Below are positions 48,515-57,924 of a stretch of DNA of 64,000 bases, in pieces. A program made the position numbers and the translations under genes. Source of the DNA: Anaerocolumna sedimenticola (GTDB taxonomy: Bacteria; Bacillota; Clostridia; Lachnospirales; Lachnospiraceae); the NCBI RefSeq assembly GCF_009931695.1, contig NZ_CP048000.1:4234501-4298500 (forward strand), given 5' to 3'. The stretch's first letter is position 1, and each line of letters begins with the position of its first letter. Below the pieces are notes generated by a model. That model was not told where the DNA came from, did not search any database, and worked only from the letters and a program-made list of their open reading frames with translations.

Positions 48515-49015
48515 ATGGATATAGACAATAACCCCAAAAACTCATCAGCCAGGCCTAATCATAACGCATTAAGCCATATAATGGACATAGCAAAAGCAGC
48601 TTTTCCTTATCTTGACAGTGATTCCCAGCAGTCTGTAGATTTAATTATTAAGACCGGGGAATTAATGGATGCCTTTCAGTCCTTTCGACAAAAAGGTTCT
48701 GTAACAACCTTCAGCCTCAGGAAAGAAAATATTGATATAGAAGGACTATTGACCAATATAAGAAGTGTATGTTACGGTCAAGAAAAGGAATTAATTGATA
48801 TGATTTTAAATTTTATGAAAGCCAAAAATTTATATGATACATATTCTGCTTTTACATCAACAATGGCTTTTCAATCCGGAGATTCAGAAAATTCCGACGA
48901 CTCTTCAGGCGGTTTTGGAAACCAGGATATGATGGAAATCTTAAGTTCCATGCTGACTCCAGAGCAAAAAAGTACCTTTGATAATATTAATATGATGTTT
49001 AGTGCGATGCAGTGA
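48515..49015 (+). CDS. Hypothetical protein (166 aa), partner of the next gene
   Basis: GGAGAAG lies 5 bases before the ATG. The product is helical, starts MDIDNNPKNSSARPNHNALS, has an amphipathic centre and a Met-rich end (MLTPEQKSTFDNINMMFSAM). A Ser/Asp/Gly linker lies at about 126-141. No signal peptide or known motif is seen. It is followed after 58 bases by another small helical protein, and the two seem to form a small operon. Confidence 0.68.
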   Translation: MDIDNNPKNSSARPNHNALSHIMDIAKAAFPYLDSDSQQSVDLIIKTGELMDAFQSFRQKGSVTTFSLRKENIDIEGLLTNIRSVCYGQEKELIDMILNFMKAKNLYDTYSAFTSTMAFQSGDSENSDDSSGGFGNQDMMEILSSMLTPEQKSTFDNINMMFSAMQ

Positions 49016-49073
49016 CCGATTAATTTATAAATCATAATATAATATAAGCGTAGTAACGCAGACAGGAGAAGAT

Positions 49074-49349
49074 ATGAAAGATTTAGAATGGATTAACCAT
49101 CCTGCAATGAAAAATATCGATGCCAGAAAATTAGCAGTTTTAGTTGATTTAGCTAATGAGGCAGAAGGAAAACCAGTAGATAAAGCATTACCATTACTTA
49201 TAAAAGCTAATGCTAAATTGAAAGCTTTAGGTCTTACCTTTACTCCAGATGAATCAAGTTTAATGATAGAAATTTTAACAAAAGACATGTCACCTGCAGA
49301 TAAACAAAAACTTGAAATGATAAAAAAAATGATTGCAAAAAAGAAGTAA
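49074..49349 (+). CDS. Hypothetical protein (91 aa)
   Basis: GGAGAAG lies upstream. The product is helical and lysine-rich, begins MKDLEWINHPAMKNIDARKL and ends KQKLEMIKKMIAKKK. It repeats the 'TPDE/TPEQ ... LDP/SPADKQK' style of its neighbour's end, so the two may share ancestry or bind each other. No known family recognised. Confidence 0.68.
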   Translation: MKDLEWINHPAMKNIDARKLAVLVDLANEAEGKPVDKALPLLIKANAKLKALGLTFTPDESSLMIEILTKDMSPADKQKLEMIKKMIAKKK

Positions 49350-49438
49350 TACCAAAAGCATAAGGCTCTGACAAAACCTTTAATAATATAAGCATAAGTA
49401 GAAACTCGGAGCTATATTTTTTATTATACTTAATTAAG

Positions 49439-49489
49439 TGAACTCCGGCAGCATATTCCAGTAAAATATAGAATAGCTGCCGGAGTTCA
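49439..49489. terminator. Bidirectional terminator
   Basis: TGAACTCCGGCAGC and GCTGCCGGAGTTCA form a perfect 14-bp stem with a 23-base loop between the convergent small operon and the binding-protein gene. Confidence 0.85.
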
Positions 49490-49556
49490 TGTATATTATA
49501 TGATTTTTTGTCAGTAAAGTTTATTCCTTAATTTTGGTATTCTTACATTACAAGCG

Positions 49557-50603
49557 TTATTTATGTTTTGTAATGAGTCTGTTAACTGGTTCACCAAATT
49601 GATCTATTAAATAAACTTCCATATATAATTCTTTCGTTACCCTATCGTCATATATAATAGTTCTTCCTGTTAAAAGGGTATTTGCTAGTTCTGCCCCTAA
49701 TGCTCCCATTTCGAAAGGCTGTTGTGCAATCGTCCCCTGCATTAATCCCGCTTTAATTGCAGTAATAGCAGCAGGTTCTCCGTCAAATCCCAACAACATT
49801 ATCTGCCCTGTTTTACCTGATTCATTAATTGCTCTTGCTGCTCCCAGTGCCATTCTGTCATTTTCACAGAACACAACGGCTAAATCATTACCATACGCTT
49901 CTAAAATATTCTTCATCGCCAGGTATCCATCCACCTGATTTGAATTTCCCGGAAGTTCGGCAACAATTGTATATCCCCTATCTGTCATAACATTTTTAAA
50001 ACCCTCACCTCTTCGTCGTGCATAGGTATATTTTTCCTGAACCGTTATAATTGCTGCATTGGTACTGGTTATGGAATGATCTCTTATTAACCTTAATGCA
50101 TATTCACCCGCCAATACCCCGCCGCCTAAAGAATCGGAAACTATAAATGCATCTATATCGGCACCATCATAACCGGTATCTATCACTATTATTGGAATTC
50201 CTGCATTCCTTGCAGAATCAGATATAACGACCATTGCCTCCGGAGTAACAGGCGCAATAACCAACGCATCAATACCTAAACTAATTAAATGTAGTGCACC
50301 GGTAATCATTTCAGCCGTGCGCCCTTTTTCATCATGAGAAATCACATTCATTCCCAACTCTTTCGCCTTAGCAAAAACTCCGTCCTGCATGGCTGCAAAA
50401 AACTCCAATGAACCGTTGTATACACACCAGCCAATGGTAAACCCCTCTTTCTCAGTCGGCAGCTGCGTTGGTGTTACACTTATCTCCGAACCGTTTACCG
50501 GCAATTTCTCTGCGGAATTTTTTCTTCGATATTCCGCAAAGCAGATTATAGTTAATAAAATCAATAACAGTAAAACAGCGTTTTCTTTTTGCAATATTTT
50601 CAT
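49557..50603 (-). CDS. Orphan periplasmic-type sugar-binding protein
   Basis: 348 residues from MKILQKENAVLLLL; GGGAG lies 6 bases before this ATG (50601-50603), not before the one at 50630. A membrane helix (about 8-24) anchors it. The rest is a type 1 periplasmic-binding fold like ribose/galactose-binding proteins (GFTIGWCVYNGSLEFFAAMQ, GIDALVIAPVTPEAM, VFCENDRMALGAARAI, GFDGEPAAITAIKAG). No ABC ATPase or permease lies beside it. Its upstream neighbour is a chemoreceptor (175-base gap), so it may present a sugar or AI-2-like ligand for sensing; this is inference. Confidence 0.88.
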   Translation of the reverse strand: MKILQKENAVLLLLILLTIICFAEYRRKNSAEKLPVNGSEISVTPTQLPTEKEGFTIGWCVYNGSLEFFAAMQDGVFAKAKELGMNVISHDEKGRTAEMITGALHLISLGIDALVIAPVTPEAMVVISDSARNAGIPIIVIDTGYDGADIDAFIVSDSLGGGVLAGEYALRLIRDHSITSTNAAIITVQEKYTYARRRGEGFKNVMTDRGYTIVAELPGNSNQVDGYLAMKNILEAYGNDLAVVFCENDRMALGAARAINESGKTGQIMLLGFDGEPAAITAIKAGLMQGTIAQQPFEMGALGAELANTLLTGRTIIYDDRVTKELYMEVYLIDQFGEPVNRLITKHK

Positions 50604-50777
50604 GATAACTCCCGCGCAATTCATTGGCATACACAGGGTACGGCTTGAATCTTGATAGCATCAATATTAATAAAATCTTATGTATATGTGATACTATTTA
50701 TTCAGTTACAGGGAATTAATGAACTTTTCTAAAAATATTTATTAGGAATAAAGCGGACAAGTCCGTATCCCATATAT

Positions 50778-52469
50778 TTATACTTTAAATTTATTCACAG
50801 CATTTTTAAGATTGAGTGAATTCTCTAAACTAATGTTCATTTGTTTATTTACTTCTTCAACCAACTCGACTATTTTAATGATTCGTTCTGCAATATCCTG
50901 TGTACCAGCTGCTCCCTGCCCTACTGTTACCGCGACTTCTGAAATAGCTTTAATAACTCCGTCAATTGTAGCAGTTAATTCTTCCGATGTGGCACTGAAG
51001 TCGCTCACCAGGTTATCTACAAATAATCCGTCATCTCCATAAGCTGCTCCTATTTTAACCATTTCCTTGTAATCATTTGAAACAGTCGTATCAAAAAATT
51101 CCATAATTGTTTTTGAATTTGCTGCCAGCTCATTTACCGAAGATAAAACTTCCTCCGTTACTTTCCCAATTTCAGTTACCGTCGTTTTGGAATCCTCCGC
51201 AAGTTTTCTTATTTCTTCAGCAACAACGGCAAAACCTTTACCTGCTTCCCCTGCTCTGGCAGCTTCGATTGCTGCGTTAAGAGCCAAGAGATTTGTCTGT
51301 TCGGAAATTTCCAATATAGCATGGGATAATACATTAATTTGTGATATAGCATCTGATTTTTTTAAAGCTGTTTCTAAATTTACTTTTGTATTTTTGTATA
51401 TAGCATTTGCAGCATTCTGGGAATCACTTGCACCTTTTTTCAGATTAGCGGCTCTTTCATTGATTTTACTTACCGCTTCTGCCCCTTGCTGCGCTCTTTC
51501 CGCTAAGGATTCGGAAGCACTTGCTATATCAGCGGAGGATGCATTTACTTCTTCTGCCGCTGCTGCAGTTTCTTCCATACCGGCAGATAATTCTTCAATC
51601 GTAGCGGAAGACTCATCTACGTTTTCATTTAAAACGTTCAGGCACTCCCTTACACTAAATACTGCATTGTCTACGCCGTTAACACTTTGGTTAACTTCAA
51701 TTATGATACCTCTTATGTTGGCAATAAACTGATTTACGGCACTTGCCAGTTCTCCGATCTCATCCTTTGACTTCAGTTCTATATTTTGTGTTAAATCTCC
51801 GCCTTTTTGTACCAATTCCTGCAATCTTAATTTCAGTTTTTTTATCGGCTTTGTAACACTATATGTAATAAAAACTGCCATTATAATTCCAAATAAGATT
51901 GCTCCAGCGACAATTGCTAAAATAATCTTACTGATGAATCCATACATCTGATCTCCGCTACGGCTTGTATTGTTTGCATTTTCTTCATTTTCTATAATTA
52001 AACTATTTAATGCCTCAGTAAGATTATTAAATGCATTTTTACATTCACCTTTTATGATTTCAGTGGACTTTTTTACATCTAATTGACGGCCTATTTGTAT
52101 TAATTTATCATGTTCGGCTAAATATTTATCCCATTCTGTTTTTACAGTTTGTATAGCCTCATTATTGACATAACTTTGATAAGTTTCTATATTATGGTTA
52201 ATATTGGTTTTATTTTCTTCCATTCTTTTTTCCAAAGCATCCATATCTTCTTTAGTAGTTAGTGTGATGTATTCGAATTCAAAAGAACGAAATCTTGCAA
52301 TATCATAATTTATTTGATTAACACAATTAAGGCGTGGTATAACTTTCTCTGATATGATAGTGGAGGTTTGATTAACACGGTTTAAGAAATCTATTGATGT
52401 AATTCCTAAGCCGGTTAATAGAATCAAAATAATACTGAATGCGGTTACCAATTTGTTTTTTATGCTCAT
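50778..52469 (-). CDS. Methyl-accepting chemotaxis protein
   Basis: 563 residues. Helix at about 10-29, a four-helix-bundle sensor (about 35-180), helix at about 183-206, HAMP (about 207-260) and a cytoplasmic signalling domain. The signalling tip reads [24 protein letters not shown] lies upstream of the ATG. It is followed by the orphan sugar-binding protein, a pairing that recalls Trg-type receptors, which detect ligands through a binding protein. Confidence 0.94.
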   Translation of the reverse strand: MSIKNKLVTAFSIILILLTGLGITSIDFLNRVNQTSTIISEKVIPRLNCVNQINYDIARFRSFEFEYITLTTKEDMDALEKRMEENKTNINHNIETYQSYVNNEAIQTVKTEWDKYLAEHDKLIQIGRQLDVKKSTEIIKGECKNAFNNLTEALNSLIIENEENANNTSRSGDQMYGFISKIILAIVAGAILFGIIMAVFITYSVTKPIKKLKLRLQELVQKGGDLTQNIELKSKDEIGELASAVNQFIANIRGIIIEVNQSVNGVDNAVFSVRECLNVLNENVDESSATIEELSAGMEETAAAAEEVNASSADIASASESLAERAQQGAEAVSKINERAANLKKGASDSQNAANAIYKNTKVNLETALKKSDAISQINVLSHAILEISEQTNLLALNAAIEAARAGEAGKGFAVVAEEIRKLAEDSKTTVTEIGKVTEEVLSSVNELAANSKTIMEFFDTTVSNDYKEMVKIGAAYGDDGLFVDNLVSDFSATSEELTATIDGVIKAISEVAVTVGQGAAGTQDIAERIIKIVELVEEVNKQMNISLENSLNLKNAVNKFKV

Positions 52470-52772
52470 ATTTTATTTCTCCTTCAGGTAGTTTAGTAAT
52501 TACATGCTTCATTTGTATTAACAAGCATATAATTCTTTCTTAAAGCTTTTTGGCAATCTGAAATATTAGTATTATCTTATTAATTATATTAAGTATCATT
52601 TTAATGTCTGATTTAACACTTAAATTTTCACAACACCCCTCCAATGTTATGTCCTATCATCTCCCTTTCTACACTTTTCGACATTCTTCGATTTATTATA
52701 ACATGAAGATTTTCTTAAATCAATTAAATAAATTAGAAAATTTTACTTAATAACGCTTTGATATTTAAAAAC
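52470..52772. other. Intergenic region upstream of the chemoreceptor
   Basis: AT-rich, non-coding, presumably the promoter region of the chemoreceptor; no specific feature could be assigned. Confidence 0.45.
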
Positions 52773-52813
52773 AAGAGCATTACACCTATTAACATAATAA
52801 GTGAGAATGCTCT
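52773..52813 (-). terminator. Terminator of leuS
   Basis: AAGAGCATT and AATGCTCTT form a 9-bp stem, followed on the minus strand by GTTTTT. Confidence 0.8.
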
Positions 52814-52889
52814 TATAATACAAATTATTATTGTATATTAATAATAGTTCCAATTATAAATATATTTTACAATATACTATTGCAGAAAT

Positions 52890-55298
52890 TTATTTTATAA
52901 CAATATTTACAATTTTACCGGGAACGTAAATTTCTTTTATAATATTACCGGTTAACTTATCTGCAACAGATTCTTTTGCTTTAGAAATAACGGTATCCTT
53001 ACCCTCATCAGCACCTACCATAACTACTGTTTTGGTTTTCCCATTTATCTGCACCGCTATTTCAATTTCATTATCTTTCATCTTATCTTCATCATATTCA
53101 GGCCATTTTTCAGCAAATACACTTTCCCTATGTCCTAGCTGTGACCATAATTCTTCGGCTACGTGAGGAATAAATGGAGCTAAAAGAACAATTGCAGTTT
53201 CAAGGGTTTCTTTATCCAATCCGCCCTCTTTCTTTACAAGGTCAATTAGTTTATTATTATATTCCATAAAGCCGCTGACAACGGTATTTAAGCTGAAAGT
53301 CTCAAGACGGGCCGTAATATCATAAATCATCTTATGTCTTACTTTAACCATTTCTTCAGTAGCTTTTCTATTAGTATCCTTATTGTCCATTACCAGATTC
53401 CAGAAACGGTTAATGAAACGGTAAACTCCATCCATTCCCCTGTCATCCCATTCGGAATCCAGTTCCGGAGGACCAACGAATAATTCATAAAGTCTTAAGG
53501 AGTCACAGCCATAATCCCTGACCAGATCGTCCGGCGATACCACATTACCTTTGGATTTACTCATTTTAGCACCATTTTTACCAATCATCCCCTGGTTAAA
53601 TAATCTGATAAATGGTTCATCAAAATCAACTACCCCAATATCATGAAGGAATTTGGTGTAAAATCTGGAATATAATAAATGAAGTACTGCATGTTCCACG
53701 CCGCCGATATACATATCTACGGGTAAATATTTCTCAGCTTTTTCCCTGGATACCAATTCATTTTTATTTTTACTGTCTACATATCTTAAGAAATACCAGG
53801 AAGAACCAGCCCATTGCGGCATAGTGTTGGTTTCTCTCTTAGCCGGTTTACCGCAAACCGGGCAGGTTGTGTTAACCCATTCATGAATGTCCGCTAACGG
53901 AGATTCACCTGTACCCGTTGGCTGATAGCGTTCTACCTCCGGTAATAATAAAGGAAGCTCTTCCTCCGGTACCGGAACAGCACCGCAATGTTCACAGTGA
54001 ACAATGGGTATGGGTTCACCCCAGTAACGCTGTCTTGAAAATACCCAGTCTCTTAATTTATAATTTGTTGTTTTCTTACCAATTCCACTTGCTTCCAATA
54101 ATCCCGGAACATCTCGTTTTGCATCGGTAGAATTCATACCGTTAAATTCTCCTGAATTTATCATAATCCCAGATTCTGTATAAGCCTCTGTGAGATTCGG
54201 ATTTTCTATTCCGTCTTTAGCGATAACCTGAATAATCGGAATATTAAATTTCTTGGCAAAATCAAAATCTCTGTCATCATGAGCAGGTACGCACATAATA
54301 GCACCGGTACCGTAATCAGCTAATACATAATCGGAAATCCAGATCGGTACTAATTGTTTATTTAACGGATTGATGGCATAACTTCCGGTAAAAACACCTG
54401 TCTTTTCTTTATCCTGTAAACGATCAACAGAAGATTTCATGGAGGATTTAAATAAATACTCTTCTACTGCTGATTTTTGTTCCTCCACAGCAAGTTCTTT
54501 AGCAAGGCTGTGTTCCGGTGCAAGTACCATAAAAGTAGCTCCATACAAAGTGTCCGGTCTGGTTGTGTATACTTTAACTTTCTTATCGGAACCCTTAACA
54601 GCAAAATCTATCTCCGCACCATAACTTTTTCCGATCCAGTCAGACTGCATCTTTTTAACCTTTTCCGGCCAGTCTAACTTATCCAGATCATCTAATAAAC
54701 GGTCTGCATACTGGGTGATTTTTAACATCCATTGTTTTAGATTCTTCTTTGTAACAGGTTCACCGCAGCGTTCACAGCAGCCATTTACAACTTCTTCATT
54801 TGCAAGGCCTGTTTTACAGGAAGGACACCAGTTAATGGGCATTTCTTTTTCGTATGCAAGACCCGCTTTAAACATTTTAACAAAAATCCACTGAGTCCAC
54901 TTATAAAATTCAGGGTCAGTTGTATTTACTTCCATACCCCAATCGTATATAGCAGAAATTTCATTAATCTGTCTCTTAATATTAGCAACATTCTCTGCCG
55001 TTGATTTACTTGGATGTACACCCATTTTGATAGCATAGTTTTCTACCGGAAGACCGAAAGCATCCCATCCCATAGGATGAATAATATAATAACCTTTTAA
55101 TATCTTATATCTGCTCCAAACATCACTGATTACATAACCTCTCCAATGTCCGACATGAAGTCCGCTTCCGGATGGGTAAGGGAACATATCCAGACAGTAA
55201 TATTTTGGTTTTGAACCGTCGTTGACATTCACTGGTTTCTTAGTCCAGTTACTGCGCCACTTCTTTTCAATTTCTCTGTGGTTATAAGGTGTAGCCAT
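52890..55298 (-). CDS. leuS: Leucyl-tRNA synthetase
   Basis: 802 residues. HIGH motif in SGLHVGHWRGY (about 44-54), KMSKS loop AKMSKSKGNVVSP (about 570), a CP1 editing domain (about 225-415) with the T-rich segment VYTTRPDTLYGATF, and two zinc-type CxxC pairs (WCPSCKTGL ... GCCERCG; HCEHCG ... CPVCGK). AGGAGG lies 5 bases before the ATG. A leucine-type T-box leader precedes it. Confidence 0.98.
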   Translation of the reverse strand: MATPYNHREIEKKWRSNWTKKPVNVNDGSKPKYYCLDMFPYPSGSGLHVGHWRGYVISDVWSRYKILKGYYIIHPMGWDAFGLPVENYAIKMGVHPSKSTAENVANIKRQINEISAIYDWGMEVNTTDPEFYKWTQWIFVKMFKAGLAYEKEMPINWCPSCKTGLANEEVVNGCCERCGEPVTKKNLKQWMLKITQYADRLLDDLDKLDWPEKVKKMQSDWIGKSYGAEIDFAVKGSDKKVKVYTTRPDTLYGATFMVLAPEHSLAKELAVEEQKSAVEEYLFKSSMKSSVDRLQDKEKTGVFTGSYAINPLNKQLVPIWISDYVLADYGTGAIMCVPAHDDRDFDFAKKFNIPIIQVIAKDGIENPNLTEAYTESGIMINSGEFNGMNSTDAKRDVPGLLEASGIGKKTTNYKLRDWVFSRQRYWGEPIPIVHCEHCGAVPVPEEELPLLLPEVERYQPTGTGESPLADIHEWVNTTCPVCGKPAKRETNTMPQWAGSSWYFLRYVDSKNKNELVSREKAEKYLPVDMYIGGVEHAVLHLLYSRFYTKFLHDIGVVDFDEPFIRLFNQGMIGKNGAKMSKSKGNVVSPDDLVRDYGCDSLRLYELFVGPPELDSEWDDRGMDGVYRFINRFWNLVMDNKDTNRKATEEMVKVRHKMIYDITARLETFSLNTVVSGFMEYNNKLIDLVKKEGGLDKETLETAIVLLAPFIPHVAEELWSQLGHRESVFAEKWPEYDEDKMKDNEIEIAVQINGKTKTVVMVGADEGKDTVISKAKESVADKLTGNIIKEIYVPGKIVNIVIK

Positions 55299-55352
55299 AA
55301 TGATTCCTCCTATGATTAATTAATATAGATTTACGCCCCTGAGCGCTTGAAA

Positions 55353-55372
55353 TGCTAATTCTCACTTTGCTT
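55353..55372. repeat. 20-bp dispersed repeat, copy 2
   Basis: TGCTAATTCTCACTTTGCTT is identical to 23026-23045. Both copies are followed within a few bases by a CGCGG motif and AAT. This copy lies between the T-box terminator and the leuS start. Confidence 0.75.
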
Positions 55373-55388
55373 CTCGCGGCAATAAAAA

Positions 55389-55680
55389 AACCTTTTCGTC
55401 TCGGTAATAGAGACGAAAAGGTTATAATTCCGTGGTACCACTCTAATTCGCTTTATCCATATCATAAAATTAATTCTTTAATTCAAGAGATAAACGCACT
55501 TTAAGTTTCTGTAACGGGAATACCCGCCTCAACCTACAGTTGTAATCATATCCTGATTTACAATTCAATTGAGGAGCTCTAAGGCGAGTTGGGAGATATT
55601 CACGACTGCCTTGCACCGGCTGGCAGCTCTCTGAACGTGTATTTTCTCTTAATACTCCTTATCAATGCATCTTTTCATAT
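55389..55680 (-). promoter_or_regulatory. T-box riboswitch of leuS
   Basis: On the minus strand the T-box core AGTGGTACCACGG is followed by a strong hairpin (AACCTTTTCGTCTC ... GAGACGAAAAGGTT) with a long T run. The stem I region begins about 55680; a CTC codon in AATATCTCCC is a candidate Leu specifier. Binding of uncharged tRNA-Leu should prevent termination. Confidence 0.92.
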
Positions 55681-55820
55681 AAGTTTACGATATATTCTAT
55701 AACAAACAAGTAATATTTGTCAAGATATTTATGAAATTCTTATTTTTATTCAAAACCTTAATTCTTACTTTTAATGTTATAAATTTATACTTAAACTTTA
55801 TGCTAAACTTTGATGAATAA

Positions 55821-55890
55821 GGGATGCTGTAACACATCTTAATAAATCATTCTATAGACCTAATTAGGTAATAAGATTTTGCCGCATCCC
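55821..55890. repeat. Inverted repeat downstream of the L,D-transpeptidase gene
   Basis: GGGATGC and GCATCCC enclose a 56-base region with additional pairing (AAATCTTAT with ATTAAGAT; CCTAATTAGG). It ends 26 bases before the L,D-transpeptidase stop on the other side. There is no T run. It resembles the palindromic elements elsewhere in the window but shares no clear sequence with them. Confidence 0.5.
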
Positions 55891-55915
55891 CACATTTAAT
55901 ATTCGATTGAGACAA

Positions 55916-57622
55916 TTATTCTATTTCAGATTCTTCCGTCGTTGTATCCTCATCGGGCGAAACCGTATTCTGATTTACATCTTCGGTTATGTCTCCATTA
56001 TCTGTATTATCCGTTACTTTATCGGAATTTTCATTAACCGTATCCGTATTTTCTTCCGGCTGGCCGGCTTCTCCGTTTACGCTATAATAAGAAACAATAG
56101 TTACTTCCGATCCATCTTTATCTTTTACAGAATAAGTTACTTTAAAAACTTTATTGTCCGTACTGTTTATAGCAACTGACATGGTATCCGTACATTCTTC
56201 ATTATCGCTATTGACAGCTGTAATTCCTTGTTTCACAAAATCTTCTGAAATTACGGTTCCGTCCGGAAGATTAAAATGATTCGCAACTCCATCAATTCTG
56301 ATACCCTTAAAATAAGTAAACTGTACTGTTTCACTTGTCACATTGCCTACGTTATCCATTAATTCATATGTAACGAAATAGGAATAATCATCCTTATTCT
56401 TTACTGTAACTTTTACTTTATCTGTACTTAATTTAGAATAATTATCTTCTACCTTAATACCTTTTAAGGCCAATTTCTTAATTTCAGCCGCTCCTGTCTC
56501 CAGTTGCTTCTGAGTAATCTCTTTAAAGTAAATGCCTTCTATTACAGGTGGTGTGTTATCCACGTGAATAACAGCCTGAGCTTTACCTGTTAATTTATTT
56601 TCAGCTTTTATCGAATAATCAATTGTATAAGTATCTTCTGATTTCTTAGTAATCTTAACATTAATATCACTGCTTAAAAGTTTCTTAGTTGATAAATATG
56701 CAGTTACACCTTTTAAAGCATATTTCTTATCGACCACCGTATCCGTACCGATTACTTGATCGGTTACACCAAGAAATCTAGGTTTTTCTTTACATTGATT
56801 CACCGTATAGGTTACTGTTTTACTGGTTGTTCTCCCTATTGCGTCGGTAACAGTGTATTTAACTTTATATTTACCCGTTTTATATATGTCTATCTTTCCT
56901 GACACTTTTATTTTGGATGTAATATCTTCTCCCGTAGTTGAAGCAGCTTTTACTCCACTTAACAAATTTGTTTTCTTACCCCAGGTAATGGATTTATTCA
57001 TTACACCTTTGAAAGTCGGTGCTTTATCTTTATAGGGGTTATTCGTACTAGGATCTGTGGGATCCCATCCTGACCCTACCGGTATTTTAACAGTCTCCGG
57101 TTTTCCTAAAGGACCTGGATCTTTTGAGTTATAAATCTCAACTGAGGTTCCCACCGGGCAGTTATCATAAATCCACTTTGAATCTGCAACTGCAAGACGG
57201 ACACATCCATGGGATGCGGCAGTTCCAAGCTTATTATACTGGGTTGCGGATAAAGTAGTTTCATCCATCTTATAATACCATACAGAATGAAATAAAATAC
57301 CGTCTACTATACGTGTAGAATATTGCCCCCATACATCTCCCATTAATAATTTCCATCTATATTTTGCGAGTGTATGATATGTACCGAGCGGCGTGTCAAC
57401 ACCGGTTGAACAGGTCATAGCTTTCACCGGTTTTGTATATTTACCAGTTTTATCTTTTCCGTATACCGTTACACAATTCTGCTGCTTATTAACCTTAATG
57501 TAATAAGGTGATCCCGTCCTGGCAGATGTGTTCAACTTCATAATAGAAAGACTAAGGAATAGGCAGCCAATACATAGGATTATCATCTTTTGTAATTTGC
57601 ATTTGGTAATAATTCGAGTCAT
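55916..57622 (-). CDS. L,D-transpeptidase (YkuD) with Ig-like repeats
   Basis: 568 residues. An N-terminal hydrophobic segment (about 12-32) serves as signal or anchor. The YkuD domain (about 38-165) has the catalytic sequence AASHGCVRLAVADSKWIYD with His and Cys in place. Several beta-rich Ig-like/DUF5011-type domains follow (about 200-505), each with V-x-Y-x-V-x-D-x-x-G-N/R patterns. The tail is acidic (TVNENSDKVTDNTDNGDITE ...). Such enzymes form 3-3 crosslinks in peptidoglycan or attach proteins. GAGGAG lies upstream. A MITE-like element sits in its promoter region. Confidence 0.92.
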   Translation of the reverse strand: MTRIITKCKLQKMIILCIGCLFLSLSIMKLNTSARTGSPYYIKVNKQQNCVTVYGKDKTGKYTKPVKAMTCSTGVDTPLGTYHTLAKYRWKLLMGDVWGQYSTRIVDGILFHSVWYYKMDETTLSATQYNKLGTAASHGCVRLAVADSKWIYDNCPVGTSVEIYNSKDPGPLGKPETVKIPVGSGWDPTDPSTNNPYKDKAPTFKGVMNKSITWGKKTNLLSGVKAASTTGEDITSKIKVSGKIDIYKTGKYKVKYTVTDAIGRTTSKTVTYTVNQCKEKPRFLGVTDQVIGTDTVVDKKYALKGVTAYLSTKKLLSSDINVKITKKSEDTYTIDYSIKAENKLTGKAQAVIHVDNTPPVIEGIYFKEITQKQLETGAAEIKKLALKGIKVEDNYSKLSTDKVKVTVKNKDDYSYFVTYELMDNVGNVTSETVQFTYFKGIRIDGVANHFNLPDGTVISEDFVKQGITAVNSDNEECTDTMSVAINSTDNKVFKVTYSVKDKDGSEVTIVSYYSVNGEAGQPEENTDTVNENSDKVTDNTDNGDITEDVNQNTVSPDEDTTTEESEIE

Positions 57623-57653
57623 TCTTTACTCCTCATAATTAATTTTTTGTTTC

Positions 57654-57803
57654 AGGGGATTGCGAAACTATATGGTTTTTGGATTATACCACATAATTAA
57701 TACGAATTTCAGAGCTTCAGTTGCCTTTAAGGCAAAATTCAGCTCTTAAATTGTATTAATTATATGGTATTCTAGTATAATAATCCAGTTTCGCAATTAC
57801 CTA
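57654..57803. mobile_element. MITE-like palindromic element, copy 2
   Basis: About 150 bases with ends GGGGATTGCGAAAC and GTTTCGCAATTACC and a self-complementary interior (ATACCACATAATTAATACGA with TTGTATTAATTATATGGTAT). It aligns along its full length with 34613-34761, including the shared GAGCTTCAGTTGCC-type centre. It occupies most of the 302-base gap upstream of the L,D-transpeptidase gene. Confidence 0.8.
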
Positions 57804-57924
57804 CATATTAATAATCTATGATCATTAAATTTACTAGTAATTAGTAAATAATGTCAATTAAGACAAGTAGTTTTAACATAAGAAATGTTTGTGTTATTCT
57901 TATGTCAAAACTATTTCAAAACTG

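Noticed and set aside
55821..55890. Possible tRNA because of 7-bp end pairing and about 70-base length
   Set aside because: No TTCGA arm, no recognisable anticodon loop and poor inner stems.
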